Part shown: positions 25,332 through 25,957 of the stretch, in pieces
Layout of the letters: every line of letters begins with the position of its first letter
Position numbering within the stretch: position 1 is the stretch's first letter
Assembly (NCBI GenBank): GCA_044373665.1
Contig: JBIPNH010000022.1
Span: 1-25,957, forward strand
Reading direction: 5' to 3'
Source of the DNA: JABMMZ01 sp044373665
Lineage (GTDB): Bacteria > Bacteroidota > Bacteroidia > NS11-12g > UBA955
Length of the DNA stretch: 25,957 bases
Position numbers and translations under genes: made by a program
The notes under the pieces: generated by a model
The model's input: only the letters and a program-made list of their open reading frames with translations
Told to the model about the DNA's origin: nothing
Database searches by the model: none

Positions 25332-25957
25332 ATGAATATTACATTTTATGGCGCTGCACAGCAAGTTACCGGAAGTATGCACTTACTAACCCTTAATAGT
25401 GGTTATAAGGTTTTGATAGACTGTGGATTGGATTACGAGAATAGATATGATTTTGAAAAAAACAATAGGAATTTCCCATTTTTGCCGAATGAAATAGATT
25501 TACTTATTCTAACACATTCTCACATCGACCACTCAGGAAATATTCCCAATTTGATCAGTCAAGGTTACAACGGCCAAATAATTTGCTCTGAACCAACAGT
25601 TGAACTTACTACCAACTTATTGCTAGATTCTTTGAATGTTCAGCTAATCGAAACAAGAAAACAAAAAGGTAAAAAGAACAAGTTTAAAAGAGTGAACACC
25701 AAAAGCGATGCTAAAGCTTTGTACCAAAAGGTTCACATCAACCAAACCAGTGATGCAATGGTTGCTTTGGCTTATAACAAACCTTTTATTGTAAATAATG
25801 AATTAACTATTGAATTATTTGAGGCAGGACACATTTTAGGAGCAGCTTCTGTAAAGTTAACTATTCATGAAAATGGTGAAACGAAAGTTATCGGTTTTAC
25901 TGGTGACTTAGGAAATTATAATTCTAAATTGGTTAAAGATCCTACACCTATGCCTGG
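25332..25957 (+). CDS. Beta-CASP metallo-beta-lactamase-fold hydrolase (partial, cut by window)
   Basis: The frame opens with ATG at 25332 and runs off the window after 208 codons. It starts MNITFYGAAQQVTGSMHLL, the usual start of the CPSF73-like/RNA-metabolising MBL branch, and carries the zinc motif THSHIDHSGNIP (HxHxDH) at about residues 57-68. A basic insertion with KQKGKKNKFKR follows, then EAGHILGAASVKL with the next zinc His and GFTGDLGNY with the bridging Asp. The beta-CASP and C-terminal parts lie beyond the edge. Proteins of this group act as endo- or exoribonucleases on RNA in the cytosol. Full family members are about 450 residues, so less than half is seen. Confidence 0.9.
   Translation, partial: MNITFYGAAQQVTGSMHLLTLNSGYKVLIDCGLDYENRYDFEKNNRNFPFLPNEIDLLILTHSHIDHSGNIPNLISQGYNGQIICSEPTVELTTNLLLDSLNVQLIETRKQKGKKNKFKRVNTKSDAKALYQKVHINQTSDAMVALAYNKPFIVNNELTIELFEAGHILGAASVKLTIHENGETKVIGFTGDLGNYNSKLVKDPTPMP

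Overview
The window looks like chromosomal DNA of a low-GC member of the Bacteroidota. Four signs support this. The DUF1501 protein ends in a type A sorting domain of the type IX secretion system (T9SS), and a broken type B (gliding-motility-like) sorting domain lies near 2.83-2.96 kb. Several promoters match the Bacteroidota consensus TTTG-N19-21-TAnnTTTG, best seen before tRNA-Lys. Strong Shine-Dalgarno sequences are mostly absent. Lipoproteins and a TonB-dependent receptor are present. The genus cannot be named from this sequence.

Layout. Positions 1-5.88 kb are a very AT-rich, gene-poor accessory stretch. It holds a DUF5329 secreted protein, an unknown lipoprotein, an unknown two-helix membrane protein, a fragment of a T9SS cargo gene, a 511-residue HNH-type protein with a degenerate internal duplicate, a frameshifted tail of a Fic-like gene, and then about 0.8 kb of hairpin-rich non-coding DNA ending in a 7-bp tandem repeat. 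A tRNA-Lys(UUU) gene on the minus strand, with its own promoter and terminator, separates this from the conserved part; its 3' end faces the accessory stretch.

The conserved part (6-26 kb) contains ychF and glmM (minus), then a divergent pair of genes for a secreted EEP-family nuclease/phosphatase and polyphosphate kinase ppk1 (plus). A FecA-like TonB-dependent receptor follows, with a 10-bp inverted repeat upstream that may be an iron-type operator. A bidirectional terminator separates it from a minus-strand ECF sigma cluster: sigma factor, one-helix putative anti-sigma protein, Spy/CpxP-like periplasmic protein and a lipoprotein alpha/beta hydrolase. Divergent from the sigma gene is a plus-strand pair with overlapping reading frames: a thioredoxin-like lipoprotein (CPLC) and a lipoprotein joining a cytochrome c motif to a copper type II monooxygenase-like domain. 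clpB (minus) ends one base from it. Next is a DUF1800-DUF1501 operon (minus), whose second product is a probable T9SS substrate, then an unknown 172-residue protein, and finally the start of a beta-CASP metallo-beta-lactamase-fold RNase-like gene cut by the window edge.

Together the conserved genes cover core functions (cell-wall precursor synthesis, polyphosphate, protein disaggregation, a ribosome-associated ATPase) and envelope functions (nutrient uptake, envelope stress signalling, secreted proteins). The most unusual material is in 1-5.88 kb: the duplicated HNH protein, two decayed genes and the structured non-coding block. No CRISPR array, complete insertion sequence or rRNA gene was seen.
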